From: JAFGOM01 sp964605795
GTDB lineage: Archaea > Halobacteriota > Methanomicrobia > Methanomicrobiales > Methanospirillaceae
DNA length: 43,566 nucleotides
Assembly (NCBI GenBank): GCA_964605795.1
Contig: CAZSDZ010000021.1
Coordinates: forward strand, 1 to 43,566
Direction of reading: 5' to 3'
Below, piece after piece: positions 1 through 6,492 of the stretch; the first letter of the stretch is position 1; the number at the start of each line of letters is the position of its first letter. The notes beneath the pieces were generated by a model, which worked only from the letters and a program-made list of their open reading frames with translations, searched no databases and had not been told where the DNA came from. The position numbers and the translations under genes are program-made.

Positions 1-614
1 AACCTGACGTTGGGTCTATGGAGACCACGGTCCGGATCGCATACAAGCCCCAGTATATCAAGGGTGACAGTTCTGATACCGTGGAGTTTTACCTGCGCCA
101 GATAACGCGGGCCTTTGACTCGGCGTATTACCAGCATGAGATCATTGAGCCGTTAACACTTACTCCCATTCTCCAGTCCCCGTTAAATACCCTCTCCGGA
201 GGAGAACTCCAGCGGGTTGCGATTGCCGGATGTCTCTCGCAACAGGCGGATCTCTATGTCCTTGACGAACCGAGCGCCCACCTTGACGTGGAACAGCGGA
301 TGAAGATGACCCGGATATTCCGGCACCACGTGGAAGGAAAGCAGGCGGCAATTCTGGTTATCGATCATGACATCTACCTTGTTGATATGATCAGTGAGCG
401 TCTGCTGGTCTTTGATGGTGAACCCGGGGTTTGTGGTACTGCACGGGGTCCGTTTGAGATGAGGGAGGGGATGAATGCGTTCCTCTCACAGCTCGGGGTT
501 ACGTTCAGGAGAGATATAAGCGGCAGACCGCGTATCAACAAGCCGGATTCGTATCTTGACCGGGAGCAGAAGAGTACCGGCGAGTATTATTACCGGGGCT
601 TAGATGAGGAGTGA
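1..614 (+). CDS. ABCE1/Rli1 ribosome-recycling ATPase, C-terminal part (5' truncated)
   Basis: This is the C-terminal nucleotide-binding domain of ABCE1 (RNase L inhibitor family), the twin-ATPase that splits ribosomal subunits after termination in archaea and eukaryotes. The frame is open to the left edge (first full codon at base 3), so the Fe-S domain and first ATPase domain lie outside the window. Visible motifs are the ABC signature LSGGELQRV, the Walker B run LYVLDEPSAHLD, and the H-loop IDHD. The C-terminal hinge-like tail (GVTFRRDISGRPRINK) is typical of the family. The ATG at base 18 is internal and not a real start. The last 25 bases overlap the converging zinc-ribbon gene. Assignment is secure; the missing N-terminal part cannot be assessed. 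Confidence 0.93.
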   Translation, partial: PDVGSMETTVRIAYKPQYIKGDSSDTVEFYLRQITRAFDSAYYQHEIIEPLTLTPILQSPLNTLSGGELQRVAIAGCLSQQADLYVLDEPSAHLDVEQRMKMTRIFRHHVEGKQAAILVIDHDIYLVDMISERLLVFDGEPGVCGTARGPFEMREGMNAFLSQLGVTFRRDISGRPRINKPDSYLDREQKSTGEYYYRGLDEE

Positions 615-841
615 TCGGTTCGTAATGCCGGGCAGCCGGAAACAGGTGTGGTTCCCCACCACTCAAAACCACAGGTATTGCAGTGCCACTCGGGATCGGT
701 GAGATCCTGGCATTTGTCAGGGAGATATATCCTCCCTCCCTCATTTTCCGGGTCAGGCACGGCAACTGAACATCCGTAGATGATGGGGATGACATCTGTT
801 CCATGGCAGCAGGGGCATTGGATCGATTCATTATCTCTCAT
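590..841 (-). CDS. Small zinc-ribbon protein, function unknown
   Basis: An 83-residue protein with two cysteine knuckles: CPCC near residues 9-12 and CNTC near residues 53-56, the second followed by GFEWW. This is the arrangement of a C2C2 zinc ribbon, as found in many small archaeal nucleic-acid or protein-binding factors. I do not recognise a specific family. The start is well supported: GGGGAGG lies about 9 bases upstream of the ATG (minus-strand complement of 851-857), and a TATA-like element lies upstream of that. The 3' end overlaps the converging ABCE1 gene by 25 bases. It appears to be monocistronic, with palindromes upstream of its promoter suggesting regulation. The sequence alone does not show whether it binds DNA, RNA or protein. 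Confidence 0.72.
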   Translation of the reverse strand: MRDNESIQCPCCHGTDVIPIIYGCSVAVPDPENEGGRIYLPDKCQDLTDPEWHCNTCGFEWWGTTPVSGCPALRTDHSSSKPR

Positions 842-850
842 TCGACTTTT

Positions 851-857
851 CCTCCCC
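851..857 (-). promoter_or_regulatory. Ribosome binding site of the zinc-ribbon gene
   Basis: Minus-strand GGGGAGG, a strong match to the archaeal anti-Shine-Dalgarno target, about 9 bases before the ATG whose first base is 841. It fixes the start of the small zinc-ribbon protein. Confidence 0.7.
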
Positions 858-880
858 TAATACTGTCTTTGTAATGAAGA

Positions 881-893
881 GGTTTATATTTCT
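881..893 (-). promoter_or_regulatory. TATA box of the zinc-ribbon gene
   Basis: On the minus strand this reads AGAAATATAAACC, an A/T-rich TATA core preceded by a purine-rich BRE-like stretch. Transcription would begin about 25 bases downstream, near 862, giving a leader of about 20 bases that just contains the strong ribosome binding site. The geometry is internally consistent, but the call rests on pattern only. Confidence 0.5.
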
Positions 894-900
894 CCTGCCG

Positions 901-934
901 GATAGTCATGCTATCGTATGGTGTGATATCACAC
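901..934. promoter_or_regulatory. Candidate operator: two palindromes upstream of the zinc-ribbon promoter
   Basis: Two perfect inverted repeats sit side by side: GATAG-N5-CTATC at 901-915 and the uninterrupted 14-base palindrome GTGTGATATCACAC at 921-934. They lie just upstream of the minus-strand TATA element at 881-893 and overlap the stop codon of the HAD phosphatase gene (929-931). The position is typical of an activator or repressor site. Either palindrome could instead belong to the 3' end of the phosphatase transcript. Confidence 0.4.
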
Positions 935-1462
935 AACTCCTGATGAAATTCTCAGAATTACGACGGCAGCATCCGCAAGAGTATCAACGATGCAGTCTGG
1001 TCTGATGGTCGCAAGAGATTCAGTCTCCTTTCCGTTCCCGGTTCTTACAAGAATGGTATAGGCCCCGGCGTTCTTTCCAAATCCGATATCAACCATGGAA
1101 TCGCCGATCATAAATGATTTCTCTGGATCAAATTGGTTATCTTGGATTGCATTCACCAGTAAACCGGGTTGTGGTTTCCGGCAGGCACACCGGTCATCCG
1201 GATGATGAGGGCAGTGATAGATCCCGGAGATGACGATACCTTCGTCTGCAAGTAATTTCAACATCCGCGTATGAATCGCGTTTAACTGATCCGGTGTTAC
1301 CAGTCCTCTTGCGATACCTGACTGGTTGGAGATAATAACAAGACCGAACCCGGCCTGTACAAGCCTGTTCAGACCCGCTATTGCACCGGGCAAAAATGAG
1401 ATCCGGTCAGGATCTGACAGGTACGGGATGTTCTTTATGATGGTTCCGTCCCGGTCAAGCAT
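929..1462 (-). CDS. HAD-family sugar bisphosphate phosphatase (GmhB-like)
   Basis: This belongs to the HAD-IIIA histidinol-phosphatase/GmhB family, which hydrolyses D-glycero-D-manno-heptose 1,7-bisphosphate or related sugar phosphates. Motif I is DRDGT at residues 3-7, motif II is IISNQSG, and motif IV is IGDS near residue 118 followed by D. The zinc-loop pattern CPHHPDDRCACRKP, which marks the GmhB subgroup, is complete. The start is problematic: the ATG at 1462 begins only two residues before the nucleophile Asp, and the first beta-strand residues (RFV) are encoded just upstream with no ATG, GTG or TTG available. In-frame CTG codons at 1507 and 1510 overlap the transaldolase stop. It lies 41 bases after the transaldolase gene, suggesting joint transcription. 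Substrate is inferred only. Confidence 0.82.
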   Translation of the reverse strand: MLDRDGTIIKNIPYLSDPDRISFLPGAIAGLNRLVQAGFGLVIISNQSGIARGLVTPDQLNAIHTRMLKLLADEGIVISGIYHCPHHPDDRCACRKPQPGLLVNAIQDNQFDPEKSFMIGDSMVDIGFGKNAGAYTILVRTGNGKETESLATIRPDCIVDTLADAAVVILRISSGVV

Positions 1463-1503
1463 AACGAACCGCTTATTCTGCCGGGTCTCGTCTCTTTCTC
1501 TTT

Positions 1504-2202
1504 TCAGCAGGACAGCCCACTCTCCTGTGCATCCTGGTAAAAGGTCTGAACCGTATCAAGGGTAACAGCGGTGAGGTCTTTTCCAAGCAGGGGAATTTTT
1601 TTCAGAACATCAGGGGGGACCGTGATGATATGACATCCGGCTGTCTCTGCCTGAATGATATTGAATATCTCCCGGGTACTTGCCCAGAGGACCTGAACCG
1701 GATGTTTCTCTCTGGCCCATGCTACCGCCTGCCGTAGTGTCGGGGTTGGATCCCGTCCGGTGTCAGCGATTCGTCCTGCAAATATCGAGATAATTGATGG
1801 TGTTTCTGAGGAAACAGCCGCAATTGCAGAATGTGCCTGGTCAGATGTCATGATGGCCGTTACATTGATCTTGATACCTTCTACAGACAGGTGATGGATA
1901 ATGTCGGTGTTCTCAGATCCGTCGGTCCTGATGATGGGAATCTTGACATATACTGATTCTCCCCATCCTGCGATGATTTTGGCCTGTCTTATGATCTCCT
2001 CCTGATCGTCTGCACAGATCTCAAAGGATACCGGCAGATTGCTGCAGGCGGCAACGATCTCTCTGGCCGAAGATTCGTAATCTCTCACTCCTTCTTTACG
2101 CATCAGTGAGGGATTTGTGGTAACACCCTGGATCGTTCCTCCAAAGAGAAGGGTACGTATCTGTTCCAGGTTTGCCCCATCATAAAAAATCCTGATATTC
2201 AT
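1504..2202 (-). CDS. Transaldolase-family protein
   Basis: A 232-residue (beta/alpha)8 protein of the transaldolase/fructose-6-phosphate aldolase family, of the short TalC type. It shows the N-terminal GVTTNPSL motif that begins this family, and YVKIPI, which carries the Schiff-base lysine (near residue 87). Further on are INVTAIMTSDQA and the FAGRIADTGRDP segment. Transaldolase exchanges dihydroxyacetone units between sugar phosphates; the short family also includes aldolases, so the exact reaction is open. The HAD phosphatase follows it on the same strand and a membrane glycosyltransferase precedes it, so heptose or other sugar supply for surface glycans is possible. No good ribosome binding site precedes the ATG; a near-leaderless message is plausible. 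Confidence 0.85.
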   Translation of the reverse strand: MNIRIFYDGANLEQIRTLLFGGTIQGVTTNPSLMRKEGVRDYESSAREIVAACSNLPVSFEICADDQEEIIRQAKIIAGWGESVYVKIPIIRTDGSENTDIIHHLSVEGIKINVTAIMTSDQAHSAIAAVSSETPSIISIFAGRIADTGRDPTPTLRQAVAWAREKHPVQVLWASTREIFNIIQAETAGCHIITVPPDVLKKIPLLGKDLTAVTLDTVQTFYQDAQESGLSC

Positions 2203-2363
2203 GCAATTAATTTGGAAAGAATGGAATAATAATCCCCCGCCTGGGAATAAAAACTGGTCACAGAAAAGAGAATTTCCCCTTTTTTTTCAGGAATGCTGCA
2301 GGTTATTAAGGCAGTTGGGATATATGCGTGTATCACGAAAGAAGATGGTATTTCTGAAACATG

Positions 2364-3314
2364 TTAGTACCAACTCCCTTTATTCTCCTCCTGCATGTCA
2401 AACATCATTGCAGAGAGGAGAAACTGAACTCCGATCCCAAATACAATAACTGAAACAACTGCAGGAATGAAGATCGGGTTGTCTTCCACGAACTTGAACC
2501 AGAGTGCATACAGGCCGAACAGGAAACTTAAAAATAAAAAAAATGCACCGGCAGCATAGAAGAACACGAGCGGATGAAATGAAAAAACAACATATTTCGT
2601 CTTCATCCGCCAGAGGAACGCATTAAAGAGAAGCCATGAGAGCCGGACAATATACGTCGAGTATTTAATCTTTGATCGTTCTGTTCCGTACCGTGCCGGA
2701 TGAGGAACATTTTTTACCCGGAATCCATACGTATTCAGCCAGACTAAAAGGTCATTACAGTAGCCGTATCGGGGATAAATAGCATCAAGGGTTATCGTCT
2801 CCAGAGCCCGCCTGCTGATTGCTGTATACCCGTTCTGGGGATCCATCAGCTGCCAGTAGCCTGATGCAACTTTTGTGAGCAGGGTCAGGATGGAGTTTCC
2901 GACAAACCGCCACTTTGACATTCCTCTCCTGAATGTCTCATTTATCAGGCGGTTTCCGACCGCATAATCATACTGTCCTGATAACACCGGATCGATGAGT
3001 TCGGGGAGGAATGCCGGATCCATCTGGTTATCCCCTGCCATAACTGCAACGATATCCATACCATCCGCACATGCCCTTTTGTACCCTGAGATGATTGCAG
3101 CGCCGACGCCATGGTTGGTATCGTGGTGGATCGGGATAATTCTTGGATCAGAAGACGCATATGAATCGATGAGATCCCCGGTGGCGTCCGGTGATCCGTC
3201 ATCAACGGCATAGATACCATCGACAAACCCGGGGATGGAGCGTAATGTCTCACCTATGAGGAGTTCTTCCTTGTACGCCGGGATGACGACAGCGATTTTT
3301 CTGGATGAGTACAT
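2364..3314 (-). CDS. Family 2 glycosyltransferase with C-terminal membrane segments
   Basis: A 316-residue GT-A fold glycosyltransferase of the dolichol-phosphate mannose/glucose synthase group. It moves a sugar from a nucleotide donor, usually to a polyprenyl phosphate. The N-terminal strand KIAVVIPAYKEE is followed by the DDGS donor-binding motif (residues near 38-41), the metal-binding AGDNQMDP segment, and QNGYTAISR. Two strong hydrophobic spans occupy the last 90 residues (FFYAAGAFFLFLSFLFGLYALW and PAVVSVIVFGIGVQFLLSAM), as in GtrB-like or Dpm-like enzymes. The frame extends upstream to 3431, but that stretch is unlike the family, so the ATG at 3314 is chosen. Its location beside the archaellum operon fits a role in N-glycosylation of archaellins or S-layer, which is inference. 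Confidence 0.88.
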   Translation of the reverse strand: MYSSRKIAVVIPAYKEELLIGETLRSIPGFVDGIYAVDDGSPDATGDLIDSYASSDPRIIPIHHDTNHGVGAAIISGYKRACADGMDIVAVMAGDNQMDPAFLPELIDPVLSGQYDYAVGNRLINETFRRGMSKWRFVGNSILTLLTKVASGYWQLMDPQNGYTAISRRALETITLDAIYPRYGYCNDLLVWLNTYGFRVKNVPHPARYGTERSKIKYSTYIVRLSWLLFNAFLWRMKTKYVVFSFHPLVFFYAAGAFFLFLSFLFGLYALWFKFVEDNPIFIPAVVSVIVFGIGVQFLLSAMMFDMQEENKGSWY

Positions 3315-3674
3315 GATATGATAAAATATCCTAATATTGTCCTTAATCCATAAAAAGAATTGGGAAAATCGGCACAATTGAAAACCGGGGATTTTGATTA
3401 CAAATTCTCTCTCTGATTCACAGAGCACCATAACGCTGTACTTTATTTCCTGCCTGATCCGGTTTTTTTCTATCGCACCGGGAATCTATTTCCAAACCTC
3501 AATTCAGATACGGTGCATTACAATATGATCGAGTATAACAATCAGGGATATGAGCAGATCATCAGGTCAGGAGAGTGCGGTTTCGTACTGTTCCTTCTCT
3601 CTGAAAAATTGAGATTCCCCTGTGTTTTCTGATGATGTTAAAATCAGGATTTTGCCCGGCAATCGATAATCAGG
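3315..3674. other. Intergenic region between glycosyltransferase and archaellum operon
   Basis: About 360 bases separate the divergent glycosyltransferase and arlCE genes. I see no convincing gene in it. A 35-codon frame from 3525 has no ribosome binding site and no recognisable product. The right end carries a possible TATA element (3638-3645). No archaellin gene is present, although archaellins often precede arlCE in other euryarchaea. Confidence 0.5.
3638..3645 (+). promoter_or_regulatory. Possible TATA box of the archaellum/chemotaxis operon
   Basis: TTAAAATC lies about 35 bases before the GTG at 3675. Initiation about 25 bases downstream would fall near 3667, giving a nearly leaderless message if GTG 3675 is used. 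It is the best-looking element in the gap, but it is weak. Confidence 0.3.
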
Positions 3675-4688
3675 GTGGATATTAATCGTATTGATGCCCT
3701 ATCTCCTGATATCCGGAACAACCGTCTTCCAACCGGGATTAGCCTTATTAGCTCGAAAAACAATCAATGTATTACTATGGCAGTCAACCAGGCGCAGGTC
3801 GACAGTATCATCTCATCTGCCTCAGCCGAGGATCCGGAGATTCAGCTTCTCAAGTTAAAGGATGAAGTTGAACTGCTCAAAACCTCAATTAAACGCCTGT
3901 TAATCGACATCCGGGAGCGGATGAACGATGCTGAGAATCCATTGGTCCAGGCATTGAAAGGACAGCCGGTCGAGATGGTGGGGGGCCATCAGGCTGGCAT
4001 ACCGGCACCAATGGATGCGTATATTGATGATTATGATGAAGATGAGGAAGAGGAAGAAGAGGAGACAGAGGTTATGAATGAAGATGAAATGCCGGTACCG
4101 GGTGAACCAATAAAACCGGGATCACCGGCGCCCATGACTGCTCCGGTTGGGGGGGGATATGGATCCGATCTCGCCTCATCACTCTCATCCCTTGCAGCCG
4201 AGAAGGATATGCTTGAATCGCTTCGGAACCAGATCTTTTCCAGCCCGCAGGTACGACCGCAGGAACCGGAAAAACCGAAAAAACCAAAGGAAAAAGTGAA
4301 GATACAGAAAGTATACAGCCTCTTTGAGTGGACGATGCAGAATGTGCAGAAGTACGGTCACGACCGGGTGGATCTGATGCTTGAGTCCTACAAGGAGATG
4401 GGTCATATCAGTGAAGAAGCATGTAAACAGGTAAAAGACATCGCCCGGCTCATGTCCCCGTCAATCGGAGAGGTTCACGAGATAAAGGCAGACGATTTTG
4501 TTCTTGCACTGTATGAGTTAAACAGGATACTCCTGCCACAGGACTCAACCCTTGACCGTGATATGATAGATCTCCTCATTGAGAAACGGACCGAATCGGT
4601 TCAAAAGGAAGGGGATGAGACGTATAACAGTATCATCGAGGAGGATATCAATGACTTTGAGTATATTCCCTCTGATGGGGATGAGTAA
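3675..4688 (+). CDS. arlCE: Archaellum cytosolic ring/switch protein ArlCE (FlaC-FlaE fusion)
   Basis: This protein forms part of the cytosolic collar around the archaellum motor and receives the CheY/CheF signal. An N-terminal coiled-coil segment ending in AENPLVQAL matches the FlaC-type region. The C-terminal domain starting KVYSLFEWTMQNVQKYGHDR (about residue 213) is the FlaD/E domain. Between them is a long disordered linker with a very acidic run (residues 116-134) and Pro/Gly-rich sequence. The start is uncertain: GTG 3675 gives 337 residues, whereas ATG 3777 (MAVNQAQVD) gives 303 and begins closer to the conserved part; neither has a clear ribosome binding site. It is the first gene of the operon, with arlG 11 bases downstream. 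Confidence 0.85.
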   Translation: MDINRIDALSPDIRNNRLPTGISLISSKNNQCITMAVNQAQVDSIISSASAEDPEIQLLKLKDEVELLKTSIKRLLIDIRERMNDAENPLVQALKGQPVEMVGGHQAGIPAPMDAYIDDYDEDEEEEEEETEVMNEDEMPVPGEPIKPGSPAPMTAPVGGGYGSDLASSLSSLAAEKDMLESLRNQIFSSPQVRPQEPEKPKKPKEKVKIQKVYSLFEWTMQNVQKYGHDRVDLMLESYKEMGHISEEACKQVKDIARLMSPSIGEVHEIKADDFVLALYELNRILLPQDSTLDRDMIDLLIEKRTESVQKEGDETYNSIIEEDINDFEYIPSDGDE

Positions 4689-4699
4689 GACCGGGTATT

Positions 4700-5209
4700 A
4701 TGGCAAGTGAGGCAATCAGCAGTGCACTATTTATCATCGGCGGGGTGGTAGCAGCATCAGTACTGTTAAGTGCCATATTCCCGGTCATCTTCAACGCTGG
4801 TCAGACATTCGGGACCGTGGCTCATGGGGCAGACGAAAAGATGCGGACCGATTTTGCCATCGTGAATACATTCTCGGTCGAAAGTGAAAATACTGCCCAG
4901 GTGTGGCTTAAAAATACCGGGGTTGACACCATATCCCGGTATGAACTGGAAAAGGCCGATGTTTTTATCGGAAGTACCTCAAGCATCACGAATCTCCCGT
5001 ATAATAATGCACTTCCGCTTGAATCCTTTACGATAACCATGGCCGGTGGCGGGTCTGATACAGTCTGGAATATCGGAGAGACAGTTCAGCTGGATATTAA
5101 ATCGGCATCCATTGGTTCCCTCACTGAAGGAGAAACCGTTTACTTCTCCTTTGTTCTCCCCAATAGTGTAAGAAGAACAGTAACCTTCACGAAAGCAGCA
5201 TCGTTATAA
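4700..5209 (+). CDS. arlG: Archaellum stator protein ArlG (FlaG)
   Basis: A 169-residue protein with one N-terminal hydrophobic segment (ALFIIGGVVAASVLLSAIFPVIF, about residues 9-31), followed by a beta-rich extracellular domain. This architecture and the MASEAISSALF N terminus match ArlG, which forms filaments capped by ArlF and anchors the archaellum to the S-layer. The N-terminal helix resembles that of an archaellin but has no visible class III signal cleavage site. It is 11 bases from arlCE and 3 bases from arlF, so tight co-translation is expected. Assignment relies on the order arlCE-G-F-H-I-J as well as the sequence. Confidence 0.87.
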   Translation: MASEAISSALFIIGGVVAASVLLSAIFPVIFNAGQTFGTVAHGADEKMRTDFAIVNTFSVESENTAQVWLKNTGVDTISRYELEKADVFIGSTSSITNLPYNNALPLESFTITMAGGGSDTVWNIGETVQLDIKSASIGSLTEGETVYFSFVLPNSVRRTVTFTKAASL

Positions 5210-5212
5210 AAT

Positions 5213-5692
5213 ATGGTCACATCACTGATAACCAGTGCAATCGGATTAATCCTGATACTCGTAGCCGGGTACGTGGTAGCAACCGGCATCCTCGTGACCT
5301 CTGAAACCGTGATTGGTGCACAGAAGGAGATGAATGTGGTCCAGATTGAAATTTTAGGTACGGGAATAACCGTTACAAGTTCTCCACCTGGATTTGATTC
5401 TGAAACTGGGAAGTATAACTTAACTCTTTCTGTAGAAAACACAGGCGATGCGGTGATCTCGGACCTGGATGAACTTGATATCTATATCCTCGTAAATAAT
5501 GAAATGGTACGATATTCCGGTGCTTCAATCATCCCGTCCCCTCCTGTAATCGCACCTGATACGATAAATCCGCGGTTCCTGGATCCTGATGAGACATTAA
5601 CTATAACAATAGAAGACATTGATGGTACTCCGGAATGGGCAAAGGTAACTACCCCCAACGGGATATCAGCATCAGCATATACTCCCGAGTAA
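5213..5692 (+). CDS. arlF: Archaellum S-layer-binding stator protein ArlF (FlaF)
   Basis: A 159-residue protein with an N-terminal membrane helix (LITSAIGLILILVAGYVVATGILV, about residues 5-28) and an immunoglobulin-like beta-sandwich outside the cell. Features such as LTLSVENTGDAVISDLDELDIYI are characteristic of FlaF/ArlF, which binds the S-layer and pairs with ArlG to hold the motor stationary. It starts 3 bases after the arlG stop. The gap to arlH is 34 bases. The family is short and divergent, so synteny contributes to the call. Confidence 0.86.
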   Translation: MVTSLITSAIGLILILVAGYVVATGILVTSETVIGAQKEMNVVQIEILGTGITVTSSPPGFDSETGKYNLTLSVENTGDAVISDLDELDIYILVNNEMVRYSGASIIPSPPVIAPDTINPRFLDPDETLTITIEDIDGTPEWAKVTTPNGISASAYTPE

Positions 5693-5726
5693 TCACCAGA
5701 CTCAGAGATACTTTCAGGGAACCACA

Positions 5727-6491
5727 ATGGCAGAATTAGACTTCGAGCAGGAATCAAAACAGGCAGATATCTCTCTTCTTCTCGGAGAGGAAGAGTCTCA
5801 TATCCTGACCACGGGAAACCCGGAGATCGACAAGAAGATAGCTGATGGTCTGCCTCTCGGTTCTCTCACCCTGATTGAGGGCGAGAACGATACTGGCAAG
5901 AGTGTGCTTACCCAGCAGATCATCTGGGGAACCATGCATGCCAACCTGCGGGTCGATCTCTTCTCGACTGAACTCACAACAAAGAGTTTCCTGACCCAGA
6001 TGGAGTCCATGAGCCTTGATATCTCTGACTTTTTTGCATGGGGATACATCAGGCTCTTTCACTGTCACCTGGTTGAGTTCAAATGGACCCAGGAATCAAT
6101 GAACGATATCTTAGAGCGGATCATCGGTCATGTCAAGTACTCAAATGCCGATGTCGCCATCATCGATTCACTCACGATATTTACTGAGTACACAAGCCAG
6201 GAAGCGATCCTAAACTTCCTGACACAGGCAAAGAATGTATGCGATCATGGAAAGACCATACTTATCACGATGCACAGTTATGCATTCTCTGATGATGTCT
6301 TAACACGGGTCAGATCCATCTGTGATGCCCATCTCTTAATGATGCGAAAGCTCATGGGAGAGAAGTATGTCATGGTCATGGAGGTGGTCAAGGTTCGTGG
6401 AGCACGCAAAACAACCGGAAATCTGGTCAGTTTTGAGGTACACCCCGGATACGGGATGAAGATCATCCCGATATCAGTGGCAAAAGTCTGA
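5727..6491 (+). CDS. arlH: Archaellum motor regulatory ATP-binding protein ArlH (FlaH)
   Basis: A 254-residue RecA/KaiC-like protein that binds ATP and docks on ArlI to regulate assembly and rotation. The Walker A motif is GENDTGKS (about residues 52-59). Walker B is VAIIDSLTIF with the Asp after four hydrophobic residues. The DLFSTELTTKSFLTQM segment is typical of FlaH. Length is close to the usual 230-250 residues. It lies between arlF and arlI, with only one base before the arlI ATG. Its fold relatives in this window are the two KaiC-like genes at 30.9-32.4 kb beside a second secretion ATPase, an instructive parallel. Confidence 0.93.
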   Translation: MAELDFEQESKQADISLLLGEEESHILTTGNPEIDKKIADGLPLGSLTLIEGENDTGKSVLTQQIIWGTMHANLRVDLFSTELTTKSFLTQMESMSLDISDFFAWGYIRLFHCHLVEFKWTQESMNDILERIIGHVKYSNADVAIIDSLTIFTEYTSQEAILNFLTQAKNVCDHGKTILITMHSYAFSDDVLTRVRSICDAHLLMMRKLMGEKYVMVMEVVKVRGARKTTGNLVSFEVHPGYGMKIIPISVAKV

Positions 6492-6492
6492 T

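Noticed and set aside
929..2202. A frameshifted fusion of transaldolase and HAD phosphatase
   Set aside because: The transaldolase ends naturally at its expected length and the phosphatase motifs are complete. The missing start is reported separately as an open point rather than as a frameshift.
2280..2287. T8 run on the plus strand as a terminator
   Set aside because: No plus-strand gene lies upstream of it, and on the minus strand it is an A run, so it does not serve the flanking genes.
2201..2449. An 82-codon plus-strand frame before the glycosyltransferase 3' end
   Set aside because: No ribosome binding site, odd composition, overlaps the real glycosyltransferase gene and resembles no family.
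3525..3632. A 35-codon frame in the gap before arlCE
   Set aside because: No ribosome binding site or promoter at a suitable distance, and no recognisable product; kept as non-coding.
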